Made by a program: the position numbers and the translations under genes. Below are positions 52,439 through 61,411 of a DNA stretch of 64,000 nucleotides, piece after piece. The stretch is from CAIKMD01 sp035533255 (lineage in GTDB: Bacteria; Pseudomonadota; Alphaproteobacteria; ATCC43930; CGMCC-115725). Position 1 is the stretch's first letter, and every line of letters starts with the position of its first letter. The notes under the pieces are model-generated. The model was not told where the DNA came from, ran no database searches, and worked only from the letters and a program-made list of their open reading frames with translations. Location: positions 1-64,000 of the forward strand of contig DATLUE010000028.1 in NCBI GenBank assembly GCA_035533255.1, written 5' to 3'.

Positions 52439-53377
52439 TTAGCGCGCGAGCCGGTAGCGCGAGCCGAGCAGCGGCGGCCCTTCGCAATCCACCCGCCGGG
52501 TCTCGACCAGCTCGATCAAATGCGCGAGCACCGAGCGGCCGGCGGCGGCGGTGAGCTTGGGGTCGAGCCCCCGATAGACGCGGGCGACGATCGCCGGAAT
52601 GGTGTCGTCGCCGGCGGCGAGTGCTTTGAGGATTGCAGCGCTGCGCTCGTGGCGATGGGCGATGAAAGCTGCGACGAATGGCTTGGGCTGTGGGATCGAC
52701 GGCCCATGCGTCGGCCAATAGAGCGCGTCGTCGCGATAGAGCAGCTTATTGAGCGAGCGCAGATAGGCCGCCATGTCGCCGTCGGGCGGCGCGATCACGC
52801 TGGTCGACCAGCCCATGACGTGATCGCCGGTGAAGAGCGTGCGCTCCTCGGCGAGCGCGAAGCACAGATGGTTCGAGGTATGGCCGGGCGTCTCGACCGC
52901 CGCGACGCGCCAGCCCGCGCCCTCGCCCCCTCCTTCGATCGTGTGGCCGTCGCGCAGCACGACATCGGGAATGAAATCGCGGTCGCCGCCTTCCTCGGTG
53001 ATGCCGCCGATGCGCTCTTCGGCGCGGCCAGGTTTATTGGGGGCATGGCCATGCGGCCCGAAGCCGTAGGTCTTGGCGCCAGTCGCCGCTTTGAGCGCCG
53101 CCGCTGCGGGCGAATGGTCGAGATGTGTGTGCGTGATGAGGATATGCGTCACGGTCTCGCCGTCGAGCGCCTGCAACAGCGCGTCGATGTGGTCCTGTTG
53201 CTTCGGGCCGGGATCGATCACCGCGACCTTGCCTTGGCCGACGACATAGGTTCCGGTGCCCTTGAAGGTGAACGGGCCGGGGTTGCGCGCGACGACGCGG
53301 CGGATCAGCGGGCTTAAGCGCTCGGCCCGCCCGTATTCGAAGGCAAAGTCGCGGCGGAAAGGGATTTCACCGGCCAT
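52439..53377 (-). CDS. MBL-fold metallo-hydrolase
   Basis: A 312-residue protein with the metal-binding H-T-H-L-D-H motif near residue 85, a later H-T-S-N-H segment, G-D-H-V and a final Y-W-P-T-H-G-P. Relatives include RNase-Z-like and LACTB2-like hydrolases acting on thioesters or nucleic acids; the substrate is not evident. The conserved N-terminus (S-P-L-I-R-R-V-V) fixes the start at ATG 53377, so it overlaps the acyltransferase gene by 64 bases. Confidence 0.9.
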   Translation of the reverse strand: MAGEIPFRRDFAFEYGRAERLSPLIRRVVARNPGPFTFKGTGTYVVGQGKVAVIDPGPKQQDHIDALLQALDGETVTHILITHTHLDHSPAAAALKAATGAKTYGFGPHGHAPNKPGRAEERIGGITEEGGDRDFIPDVVLRDGHTIEGGGEGAGWRVAAVETPGHTSNHLCFALAEERTLFTGDHVMGWSTSVIAPPDGDMAAYLRSLNKLLYRDDALYWPTHGPSIPQPKPFVAAFIAHRHERSAAILKALAAGDDTIPAIVARVYRGLDPKLTAAAGRSVLAHLIELVETRRVDCEGPPLLGSRYRLAR

Positions 53378-54414
53378 GCCCTCGGCCTTATCCCAAGCTT
53401 GCGCTCTTGCCAAGCCCCGCGCGGCTTCAGGCGCAGCGCGCGCTTCTCGACCAAATGCCAGGAGAGGAACGCCAGCGCGCCGGCGAGCAGCGTCGCAAGC
53501 GGGAAAAGCTGCCACCAGGCGGCGTGGCCATGCATCAGCCAGATCACGAATTCCTCGGACGGCCAGCCGAAAATATAGAGGCCATAGGACAGGTCGCCGA
53601 AACGCGTCGCCGGGATGATCGGCAGCCGCGGATGCAGCGCGACGTAGAGCGCGAGATAGCAGCCAAACAGCGGGAATAGCAGAATGAACTGCCGCAGCGG
53701 AATGCTGGCCGCGAGCCCGAGCAGCGCCGCGAGCGCGACGTATTTGTTGAAGACGCGGGTGTCGCGCAGCTTGTAGAGCCCCATGCCCGAAGCAAAGAAG
53801 CTCAAGGTCCAGCCCCAACCGCCGAGGAAGCTCAGCGCATCGAAATGGATGCAGGCCATGCCGAGCGCGAGCAGCAACAGGCACACCGGCAGGCGCAGCA
53901 GGCGCAGCATGCCGAGGACCAGCACCATCAGGTACATGTCGAACTCGCAGCCGAGCGACCACAGCGAGCCGTTGACCTCGAGCCCAGTGGCATTGTCGAC
54001 GAACATCACGCCCGGCAGCTCGTGGACCCGCCCGTCAAAGAAGGAATTGTAGAAGAGATAACGATAGGGCTCGGGGCGGTGGAGATAGTCGCCAAGCGGC
54101 AGGGTGGTGACGATCGGGCCCAGCACGAGCGCGGTCAGCGCCAGCACGACCAGATAGGCCGGAAAGATGCGCAGCACCCGCTTGATCAGATAGCGCAGCG
54201 GCGAGCTGGTCTGCTCGAAGCTCTGGGTGATCAGGAAGCCGCTGACGGCGAAGAACACGAACACCCCGGCGAGGCCGAGCATGGATTGATTGCCGGTCAG
54301 GATGTTCAGCGGATCGCTCGCCTCGACGCCTTGCGCGATGAAGAATGCGTGTGAGAGAATCACCGACAGGGCGGCGAGGAGGCGAAGCGCGTCGAAATTA
54401 TTCCGCCGATTCAT
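53314..54414 (-). CDS. Acyltransferase 3-family membrane protein (OafA-like)
   Basis: A 366-residue protein with about ten membrane segments. The family opening R-N-N-F-D-A-L-R-L-L-A-A-L and S-H-A-F-F motif with the active histidine lie near residues 3-24. Such enzymes O-acylate surface polysaccharides or lipids on the outer face of the inner membrane. Its start overlaps the stop of the upstream gene (ATGA at 54411). The 3' end overlaps the MBL gene. Confidence 0.92.
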   Translation of the reverse strand: MNRRNNFDALRLLAALSVILSHAFFIAQGVEASDPLNILTGNQSMLGLAGVFVFFAVSGFLITQSFEQTSSPLRYLIKRVLRIFPAYLVVLALTALVLGPIVTTLPLGDYLHRPEPYRYLFYNSFFDGRVHELPGVMFVDNATGLEVNGSLWSLGCEFDMYLMVLVLGMLRLLRLPVCLLLLALGMACIHFDALSFLGGWGWTLSFFASGMGLYKLRDTRVFNKYVALAALLGLAASIPLRQFILLFPLFGCYLALYVALHPRLPIIPATRFGDLSYGLYIFGWPSEEFVIWLMHGHAAWWQLFPLATLLAGALAFLSWHLVEKRALRLKPRGAWQERKLGIRPRAWPVKSLSAATLPSNTGGPSA

Positions 54415-55022
54415 CCCGCAGGCGGCTTCATCGCCACCGAGAACATCACCGTCGGCAGCATCTCGCGGATCGCGGCCCGAAGGCTCGCCTCGTCGGTGCC
54501 TTCGGCCGCGGCGATCGCGCCGCGCGGATTGCGCTTGAGGACCGTCGCGATCGCTCGTCCGGCCGAATTCGAGCTCAAGGTCACGAACACTTCGGCGGGA
54601 TCGACGCGGGTAAGAGTCTTGGCGAGCGCGGCACGGCCCTTCTCGGTGTCGAGATCATGCGCCGGCAGCTCGCCCGATTGCGGTACCGGATCGGGCGGCA
54701 CCGCCGCGTCGATCGCCTCGACCGGCTGATGGCGGGCAAAGCGCTGGAAGATCGCGCGACCCTCGGCGGTGTCGATGCGGAATTGCAGCTCCCAGGTCTC
54801 GCCGCGCGCGGCCAGCTCGCTGATCAGCGCGAACAGGTCGTCGCAATCGGCGTCATGGCTGCAGGTGATGAAGGCAAAGCGGCCTTCATGCTCGATCACG
54901 CGATCGTCATTCTCGGCAAAGCCGAGCTCGTCCAAGGCGTTAACGAGCGCGCGCTCCGAGGCGACGAGCAACGTGCTGACATGCAGCCGGGCGGTTTCGC
55001 GTGACGGATCGACGGCATCCAT
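54411..55022 (-). CDS. Hypothetical protein, unknown function
   Basis: A 203-residue soluble, acidic protein with no motif I can name. ATG 55022 has GTGAGG before it; GTG 55031 in the same frame is an alternative. It is coupled to the acyltransferase by a four-base overlap. Confidence 0.6.
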   Translation of the reverse strand: MDAVDPSRETARLHVSTLLVASERALVNALDELGFAENDDRVIEHEGRFAFITCSHDADCDDLFALISELAARGETWELQFRIDTAEGRAIFQRFARHQPVEAIDAAVPPDPVPQSGELPAHDLDTEKGRAALAKTLTRVDPAEVFVTLSSNSAGRAIATVLKRNPRGAIAAAEGTDEASLRAAIREMLPTVMFSVAMKPPAG

Positions 55023-55084
55023 GAGCCTCACTTAGCGATTCACCCCGGTTTCGGCAAGCGACCCCGGCCGCTGCCGCGCGGGCT

Positions 55085-55579
55085 TCAGCCATTGATCAGC
55101 CGCAGGCCATAGGTCGATCGGGCGCCGATTGCCGGATCGACAACGCTTAGGATGAAGGTGTCGCCGTAGCATCGCTGGGTGTTCTGCTCGCGGCAGGCAA
55201 GGTAGGGCAGCGTGTCGATCTGGACGTAGTCCACATCGCCCGCCCCGACGACGACGGTCTTGAACTGGTCGGGATAGGGGAGGGTCGGCGAGACGCTGAG
55301 ATCGTAGCGGCCGGGCGTGACGTCGCGATAGAGTACCGCGCCGTTCTGCGTGATGCCGGCCGGCGCGCCGTTCAGATAAACCGCCGGCATTGCCTGCGTG
55401 CCGTAATAATCGAGGCTGCGATAGAAGACGAGACGCGCGGTGCCGGGCGGCGGCGGCGGCAGCCGACCCGTCAGCGCCTCGCCCGGTGGCACCGCCGACA
55501 CGCAGCCGGCCAGCAACAGCAGCGCACCGGCAAGCAGCGCGCGGGCGCTGTGGAAGAGGCGTGGTGGCGCAACGATCAT
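55085..55579 (-). CDS. DUF2846-like lipoprotein
   Basis: A 164-residue lipoprotein with a long hydrophobic leader and lipobox L-A-G-C (cysteine near residue 26). The mature part has the pattern A-R-L-V-F-Y-R and V-Y-L-N-G-A-P-A-G typical of DUF2846-like beta-sandwich proteins. Function unknown; it should be anchored in the outer membrane. Confidence 0.75.
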   Translation of the reverse strand: MIVAPPRLFHSARALLAGALLLLAGCVSAVPPGEALTGRLPPPPPGTARLVFYRSLDYYGTQAMPAVYLNGAPAGITQNGAVLYRDVTPGRYDLSVSPTLPYPDQFKTVVVGAGDVDYVQIDTLPYLACREQNTQRCYGDTFILSVVDPAIGARSTYGLRLING

Positions 55580-55686
55580 GGCGGCTCCCGAAGCCAGGCT
55601 GGGCGAGGCTCGCTCGCGCGGGTTCGACCTACTATAAACGCTTTCTCGACGCCCGGGTTCATCGCGAAATCGGGGCAGGGAGGACG

Positions 55687-57330
55687 ATGTTCGGGCTCAT
55701 CCAGGATCGGCCTTTGCTGATCTCGTCGCTGATCGCGCATGCCGCTCGGCATCATGGCGCGACCGAGATCGTCAGCCGCGATGGCGAAAGCCCGCTTCAT
55801 CGCTACACCATTCGCGACGCGCATGCCCGCGCGCGCCAGCTCGCCAAAGCGCTCGCGCGGCTCGGCATCGCTTCGGGCGATCGGGTCGCAACGCTCGCCT
55901 GGAATAGTCACCGCCATCTCGAATTCTATTACGCGGTCTCAGGGCTCGGGGCGATCTGCCACACCGTCAACCCGCGACTCTTCCACGACCAGATCGTCTA
56001 CATCGTCAACCACGCCGAAGATAAAGCGGTGTTCTTCGATCTTGCGTGTCGCGAGGTCGTCGAGCGGCTGCGGCCGCTGTGTCCGACGGTTCGGCACTGG
56101 GTCGCGATGGCCGATCGCGCGTCGCTGGCGAGCGCGGCGGCAGACACGCTGTGCTATGAGGAGCTGCTCGCCGCCGAAACCGACGATTTCGCCTGGCCGG
56201 TTTTCGACGAGCGGCTCGCTTCCTCGCTTTGCTACACCTCGGGCACGACCGGCGATCCGAAAGGCGCGCTCTACGCGCATCGCTCGACCGTGCTGCATTC
56301 CTACGGCACCGCGCTGCCCGATTGCCTCAATCTTTCGGCGCGCGACGTGATCTGTCCGGTGGTGCCGATGTTTCATGTCAACGCCTGGGGCCTGCCCTAT
56401 TCGGCGATGCTGGTCGGGGCAAAGCTGGTGCTGCCGGGCGCGGCACTCGACGGCAAGAGCCTCTACGACCTCTTCGATGCCGAGCAGGTCACGGTCAGCG
56501 CCGGCGTGCCGACGGTGTGGTTCGGCTTGCTGCGGCATCTTGCCGAGCACCGCCTAAGGCTGTCGTCGCTGAAACGTCTGGTGATCGGCGGCTCGGCTTG
56601 CCCGCCGGCAATGATCGAGCGCTTCGAGCAGGATTACGGCGTCGAGATCCTTCATGCCTGGGGCATGACCGAGATGAGCCCGATCGGCACCTTTGCGCAG
56701 CTCAAAGGCAAGCATCGCGCCGCGGATGCCGCGGCGCTGCTTGCCCTCAAAAGCAAGCAGGGCCGCGTCATCCCCGGCGTCGATCTTAAGATCGTCGACG
56801 GCGCGGGCAACGAGCTGCCGTGGGACGGCACGAGCTTCGGCGATCTTCTGGTGCGCGGCTGGTGGGTCGCGGCCGGCTATTACCGGGCCGAAGGCGGATC
56901 GCCGCTGCGCGACGGCTGGTTTCCCACCGGCGATGTCGCGACCATCGATGCCGACGGTTACCTGCAGATCACCGATCGCTCGAAGGATGTGATCAAGAGC
57001 GGCGGCGAATGGATCAGCTCGATCGAGCTCGAGAACATCGCGGTCGCCCATCCCGCGGTCGCCGAAGCGGCGGTGGTCGGCGTTCCGCATCCCAAATGGG
57101 GCGAGCGGCCGCTTTTGGTTGTGCAGCTCAAGCCCGGCCACGCCGTCGAGCGCGACGCGCTTTTGGGTTTCTATCGCGGCAGGACGGCGGCGTGGCGGAT
57201 CCCCAGCGATGTGGTCCTGGTCGATGCGCTGCCGCACACCGCGACCGGCAAGCTGCTCAAGGCCGAGCTGCGCCGTCGCTATGCGGACTACCGGCTGCCC
57301 GACGTCCCCGAGACTTGCCGCGAGACCTGA
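55687..57330 (+). CDS. Fatty-acyl-CoA ligase (AMP-forming)
   Basis: A 547-residue ANL-superfamily enzyme. The P-loop Y-T-S-G-T-T-G-D-P-K-G lies near residue 186, the A5 motif W-G-M-T-E near 325, the hinge/A8 D-R-S-K-D-V-I-K-S-G-G-E near 432 and the catalytic lysine in T-G-K-L near 520. It activates medium- or long-chain acids, chain length not evident. GGGAGGACG precedes the ATG. Its end overlaps the convergent ctpA end by 43 bases. Confidence 0.95.
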   Translation: MFGLIQDRPLLISSLIAHAARHHGATEIVSRDGESPLHRYTIRDAHARARQLAKALARLGIASGDRVATLAWNSHRHLEFYYAVSGLGAICHTVNPRLFHDQIVYIVNHAEDKAVFFDLACREVVERLRPLCPTVRHWVAMADRASLASAAADTLCYEELLAAETDDFAWPVFDERLASSLCYTSGTTGDPKGALYAHRSTVLHSYGTALPDCLNLSARDVICPVVPMFHVNAWGLPYSAMLVGAKLVLPGAALDGKSLYDLFDAEQVTVSAGVPTVWFGLLRHLAEHRLRLSSLKRLVIGGSACPPAMIERFEQDYGVEILHAWGMTEMSPIGTFAQLKGKHRAADAAALLALKSKQGRVIPGVDLKIVDGAGNELPWDGTSFGDLLVRGWWVAAGYYRAEGGSPLRDGWFPTGDVATIDADGYLQITDRSKDVIKSGGEWISSIELENIAVAHPAVAEAAVVGVPHPKWGERPLLVVQLKPGHAVERDALLGFYRGRTAAWRIPSDVVLVDALPHTATGKLLKAELRRRYADYRLPDVPETCRET

Positions 57331-58631
57331 AAGCGCTTGTCGAGATCGGCGAGCGCGACTTTGAGCTGGTAATCCTTGGCGGTGCCGATCGCCGCCGCCT
57401 CGATCAGGGTCTCGGTCTTGACCGGCGGCTGAACCGCGGCCGCGGCGGTCTTGGCCTTGGCGCCGGTATCGAGCGCGCCCGGCAGATCGGCCTCGCGCAC
57501 TAGATCGACCTCGGCGGATTCTTTGCCCTTGGGCTGCTCGACGACCTGGTCGGGGGTGATGCCCTGGCCCTGGATCGAGCGGCCGCTCGGCGTGTAGTAG
57601 CGCGCCGTGGTCAGGCGCAGCGCGCCATGCCCGTCGAGCGGGATGATCGTCTGCACCGAGCCCTTGCCGAAGCTTTGCGTGCCGAGAATCTCAGCGCGAT
57701 GACGGTCCTGCAGCGCCCCGGCGACGATCTCGGCGGCCGAGGCCGAGGCGCCGTTGACCAGCACCACCATCGGCACGCCGGGCAGGCGGTCGCCGCTCGA
57801 CGGCGCCGGGAAGATGCGGTTGTCATCCGGCGAGCGGCCGCGGATCGAGACCGTGGTGCCGCCATCGAGAAAATCGCCCGAGACCAGGACCGCCTGGTCG
57901 AGCAGCCCGCCCGGATTGTTGCGCAGATCGAGCACCAGGCCTTTGAGCCGGCCGTGGTCCTTCGCCTTGAGGTCGTCGATCGCCTTGGCGACCTCGCGCT
58001 GCGTGGTCTCGGCAAAGCTGGTGATGCGGATATAGCCGACGCCGTCCGGCTCCAGCGCCGATTTGACCGAATCGACATGGATGATGGCGCGCGTGAGGGA
58101 CACGGTGATCGGCTCGACATTCTTGCGCCCGAGCGTGATCTGGACCTTGCTGTCGGCGGGACCGCGCAGCGCGTCGACCACGTCCTTGAGGCTCATGCCG
58201 TCGGTCACGCGCCCGTCGATGCGCAGGATGATGTCGCCCGGCCTGATCCCGGCGCGCGCGGCGGGCGTGTCGTCGATCGGCGACAGCACCACCGGATGGT
58301 TGTCGCTTTGCGTGAGCTCGGCGCCGATGCCGGCGAACTCCCCGGCACTGTCGTCCAGCATGTCCTGGTATTCGCGCTCGTTCATGAAATCGGAATGCGG
58401 ATCGAGGCCCGTGAGCATGCCTTTCAGCGAATTGTCGATCAGCGTGCTGTCTTTCACCGGATCGACATAGCTGGCATGGACCTTGTCGAGGACCGCGCGA
58501 TAAAGCGCGAGGTCGGCGGGATTCGGGCCGGCTGCCGCGGCGCCCGGCCCGGTCGGCGTCGCGGCATTGCAGCCGGCGAGCGCGAGGGTCAACAGAACCA
58601 GAAACCAGCGGGAGCGGGGGGTGCGGATCAT
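57288..58631 (-). CDS. ctpA: C-terminal processing protease (S41), lipoprotein form
   Basis: A 447-residue protease with an N-terminal lipobox L-A-G-C (cysteine near residue 21), a PDZ domain (about 110-190) and the S41 catalytic core: Ser in N-G-A-S-A-S-A-A-E and Lys in F-G-K-G-S-V-Q-T. Such enzymes trim periplasmic proteins. The C-terminal 90 residues are alanine-rich and of unclear role. ATG 58631 starts the signal peptide directly; the 22-residue extension upstream is rejected. Confidence 0.93.
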   Translation of the reverse strand: MIRTPRSRWFLVLLTLALAGCNAATPTGPGAAAAGPNPADLALYRAVLDKVHASYVDPVKDSTLIDNSLKGMLTGLDPHSDFMNEREYQDMLDDSAGEFAGIGAELTQSDNHPVVLSPIDDTPAARAGIRPGDIILRIDGRVTDGMSLKDVVDALRGPADSKVQITLGRKNVEPITVSLTRAIIHVDSVKSALEPDGVGYIRITSFAETTQREVAKAIDDLKAKDHGRLKGLVLDLRNNPGGLLDQAVLVSGDFLDGGTTVSIRGRSPDDNRIFPAPSSGDRLPGVPMVVLVNGASASAAEIVAGALQDRHRAEILGTQSFGKGSVQTIIPLDGHGALRLTTARYYTPSGRSIQGQGITPDQVVEQPKGKESAEVDLVREADLPGALDTGAKAKTAAAAVQPPVKTETLIEAAAIGTAKDYQLKVALADLDKRFQVSRQVSGTSGSR

Positions 58632-58730
58632 TGAAACGGCGATGCCTTCATGGTGATGGGTGCCGAACCGCCCCCGAATTCGGCACGGAACGCGCAACTA
58701 TGCCGCAGAGGGTCGGGAGAGGCGAGCGCC

Positions 58731-59072
58731 TCAATGTCGCAGTTTCTCGCTCACCAGCTCGCGCACCTTGCGCTGCTCCCAATCCTGCGTGGTCCAGGGC
58801 AGCAACTCGAAGGCATGGAGCGCGTGGAGACAGATAATCAGCCCCCAACCGACCAGCGGCGCATAGAACCAGGCCGGGCCGGGCGTGGTCGAATCGATCA
58901 GGAACAGGACGAAATTGATGACCACATAGGCGGCCAGGTGGCTGTAGAAGATGCGCAGCGCGCGCGCCCGGCCCCAGGCCCATTTTTCGAACTCGGCGAC
59001 CCGCGCGGCCTCGCGGACGCTCACGCCCGGATGCAGCTCCGTCGGCTCGCTTTGCTGACCGCGTATCGCCAT
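58731..59072 (-). CDS. 2TM-domain protein
   Basis: A 113-residue protein with an N-terminal helical part (R-E-A-A-R-V-A-E-F), then two membrane segments (about 45-63 and 70-90) with H-L-A-A-Y-V-V-I-N and a basic C-terminal helix. This matches the bacterial 2TM domain, often found beside signalling proteins. ATG 59072 gives this layout. Confidence 0.72.
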   Translation of the reverse strand: MAIRGQQSEPTELHPGVSVREAARVAEFEKWAWGRARALRIFYSHLAAYVVINFVLFLIDSTTPGPAWFYAPLVGWGLIICLHALHAFELLPWTTQDWEQRKVRELVSEKLRH

Positions 59073-59159
59073 GCGGCATGTCCTGTCCACGAGAGGCGCG
59101 AAGTGTAACGCGTCCCACCAGAGCGCAACAGTGAATTGTCTCGACACGGCGGGACAAGA

Positions 59160-59236
59160 TGGTCGGAGTGAGAGGATTTGAACCTCCGGCCCCCGCCTCC
59201 CGAAAGCGGTGCTCTACCAGGCTGAGCTACACTCCG
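59160..59236 (-). tRNA. tRNA-Pro (anticodon CGG)
   Basis: The complement folds as a full cloverleaf: acceptor stem CGGAGTG/CACTCCG, D-arm, a five-pair anticodon stem with the loop TTCGGGA, and a T-arm GGTTCAAATCC. The anticodon is CGG and CCA is encoded at 59160-59162. Confidence 0.97.
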
Positions 59237-59304
59237 GCGCCGCGCGCGGTATAGCGGGAAACGATCGCCGCCGCAACCGGCTCGGCGACGCGGCGACCGC
59301 GCGC

Positions 59305-60327
59305 TCAGTAGCCCCGCTCGAGGCAGAAATCGATCACCTCGTCGAGCGCCTGGCGCTCCGGACCGTCGCGAAAGATGGCGAGCGCGCGGCGCGCGGCCGC
59401 GCCGTATTCGCGGGCGCGCTCCAAGGTCGCGGCCAGCGTGCCGTGACGGCGCATCAGCTCGACCGCATGGGCGAGATCGCCGTCGCGCTGCTCGCTGTCC
59501 TCGAGGGTGCGGCGCCAGAATTCGCGCTCGCGCTCGTCCGCCGCCTTGAGCGCCAGCACCACCGGCAGGGTGAGCTTGCCGTCGCGGAAATCGTCGCCCA
59601 CGGTCTTGCCGAGCTCGGATTCGAGCGCCGCGTAGTCGAGCATGTCGTCGACGAGCTGAAAGGCGATGCCGAGATTGCGGCCATAAATGTCGAGCGCGTC
59701 TTCCTCGGCGGCCGACCGTCCCGCGACCACGGCGCCGATGCGGCTCGCGGCGGCAAAGAGCTGCGCGGTCTTGGCGTTGATCACTTCGAGATAGGCGGCC
59801 TCGGTGGTCGCGACGTCGTTCGAGGTGACGAGCTGGAGCACCTCGCCCTCGGCGATCACCGCCGAAGCGCGCGAGAGAATGGCGAGCACCGGCAGCGAGC
59901 CGTCCTCGACCATAAGCTCGAAGGCGCGGCTGAACAGAAAATCGCCGACCAGCACCGAGGCCTTGTTGCCCCAGACGGCGTTGGCGGTGGCGAGGCCGCG
60001 CCGCAGCTCGCTGTCGTCGACCACGTCGTCATGCAGCAGGGTCGCGGTGTGGATGAACTCGACCGAGGCGGCGAGCGCGATATGGCGGTCGCCGCGATAG
60101 CCGCAGAGGCGCGATGCCGCGAGGGTCAGCATCGGGCGCAGCCGCTTGCCGCCGGCGGCGATGATGTGCCCGGCGAGCTGCGGAATGAGCGCGACCGGAC
60201 TGCGCATCCGCTCGAGAATGAGCGCGTTGACGCGCTTCAGATCGTCTTGCAGCAAGGTGTTGAGCCGGTCGAGCGACGCTTTGGGGGGCGACGGAGTATG
60301 TTCTCGGGCATTGATTGCTAATGCCAC
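59305..60327 (-). CDS. ispB: Octaprenyl diphosphate synthase (polyprenyl synthetase)
   Basis: A 340-residue trans-prenyltransferase that builds the ubiquinone side chain. The first Asp-rich motif L-L-H-D-D-V-V-D-D and the second F-Q-L-V-D-D-M-L-D-Y are both present, with G-G-K-R-L-R-P upstream. The GTG at 60327 is preferred; an upstream extension to 60369 has no ribosome site. Confidence 0.95.
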   Translation of the reverse strand: MALAINAREHTPSPPKASLDRLNTLLQDDLKRVNALILERMRSPVALIPQLAGHIIAAGGKRLRPMLTLAASRLCGYRGDRHIALAASVEFIHTATLLHDDVVDDSELRRGLATANAVWGNKASVLVGDFLFSRAFELMVEDGSLPVLAILSRASAVIAEGEVLQLVTSNDVATTEAAYLEVINAKTAQLFAAASRIGAVVAGRSAAEEDALDIYGRNLGIAFQLVDDMLDYAALESELGKTVGDDFRDGKLTLPVVLALKAADEREREFWRRTLEDSEQRDGDLAHAVELMRRHGTLAATLERAREYGAAARRALAIFRDGPERQALDEVIDFCLERGY

Positions 60328-60443
60328 GTCCGCGCCTCTTTCCCTTGCTTGACGGAGCCTCGACCGCAAGCGAGCATAGAACCATCGCTTGAAGGGTCAA
60401 GCCCGCGCGGCTTCGACATGGCGCTCGTGAAGGCTGAGAGGAT

Positions 60444-60653
60444 ATGCGGGAACTGCTCCGCACCAATGATTTCGTCCGCTTGTCCTGGCTGCAGGCGATG
60501 CTTGCCTCGGCGGGCATCGAGGCCGTGGTCTTGGATGCCTATACCAGCATCATCGAGGGCAGCATCGGGGCGATCCCGCGCCGGCTGGTGGTGCATGAGG
60601 ATGATGAGATGCGCGCCCGGGCGGTGCTGAAAGACGTCGGAGACGCCGCATGA
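60444..60653 (+). CDS. DUF2007-type small protein
   Basis: A 69-residue protein with the short ferredoxin-like DUF2007 pattern: E-L-L-R-T-N-D near the start and R-L-V-V-H-E-D-D-E near residue 47. Family members are proposed signal-transducing proteins; the function is not established. Its stop overlaps the ATG of the methyltransferase (60650). Confidence 0.85.
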   Translation: MRELLRTNDFVRLSWLQAMLASAGIEAVVLDAYTSIIEGSIGAIPRRLVVHEDDEMRARAVLKDVGDAA

Positions 60654-61411
60654 ATGTCGATCTGCCGACGCTGGCCACGAGCGACGATGCGCTGCTCGGC
60701 GGCAGGCTGCATCTGCGCCAGCCGGTCGACGGCTATCGCGTCGCGATCGATCCGGTGCTGCTGGCGGCCGCAGTGCCGGCGACCGCCAGTGACCGCGTGC
60801 TCGATATCGGCTGCGGCGTCGGTGCTGCCGGCCTGTGCCTTGCCGCGCGCGTGCCGGGCTGCCGTATCGTCGGGCTGGAGAAGCAATATGAGCTGGCGCG
60901 GCTCGCGGCCGACAACATCGTGCGCAATGATTTCGCCGCGCGGCTTGCGGTGGTCGCAGGCGATCTGCTGCGCCCGCCGTCATCGCTCGAGCCCGGCAGC
61001 TTCACTCAGGTGATGGCGAACCCGCCTTTCCTCGAAGCTGCTCGCGCCTCACTTTCGCCGGTCGCGGCTAAAGCGGCTGCGTCGGTCGAAGGCGAGGCGA
61101 GGCTGGTTGATTGGCTCGCCTTCGCGCTGGCGATGCTGCGCGACCAGGGCGGGCTGACCCTCATCCACCGCGCCGACCGGCTCGGCGATATTCTCGCGGC
61201 GCTGGCGGGACGTGCGGGCGCCGTCACCGTATTCCCGCTCTGGCCGGGCGAGGGCAAGCCGGCCAAGCGCATTCTGATCCATGCCAAGAAAGGCAGCGCC
61301 GCGCCGCTGGTGCTGGCGCCCGGTCTCGTGCTGCATCGCGCCGATGGGCGCAACACCGACGCGGCCGAGGCGATCTTGCGTCACGGCGCGTCGCTGGTGC
61401 TGGTATTGTGA
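60650..61411 (+). CDS. N6-adenine methyltransferase (TrmN6/YfiC-like)
   Basis: A 253-residue SAM-dependent enzyme. The SAM motif V-L-D-I-G-C-G-V-G-A lies near residue 47 and the N-P-P-F catalytic motif of N6-adenine methylases near residue 122. The family includes the tRNA1(Val) A37 enzyme; the target here is inferred, not proven. TGATG joins it to the next gene. Confidence 0.88.
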   Translation: MNVDLPTLATSDDALLGGRLHLRQPVDGYRVAIDPVLLAAAVPATASDRVLDIGCGVGAAGLCLAARVPGCRIVGLEKQYELARLAADNIVRNDFAARLAVVAGDLLRPPSSLEPGSFTQVMANPPFLEAARASLSPVAAKAAASVEGEARLVDWLAFALAMLRDQGGLTLIHRADRLGDILAALAGRAGAVTVFPLWPGEGKPAKRILIHAKKGSAAPLVLAPGLVLHRADGRNTDAAEAILRHGASLVLVL

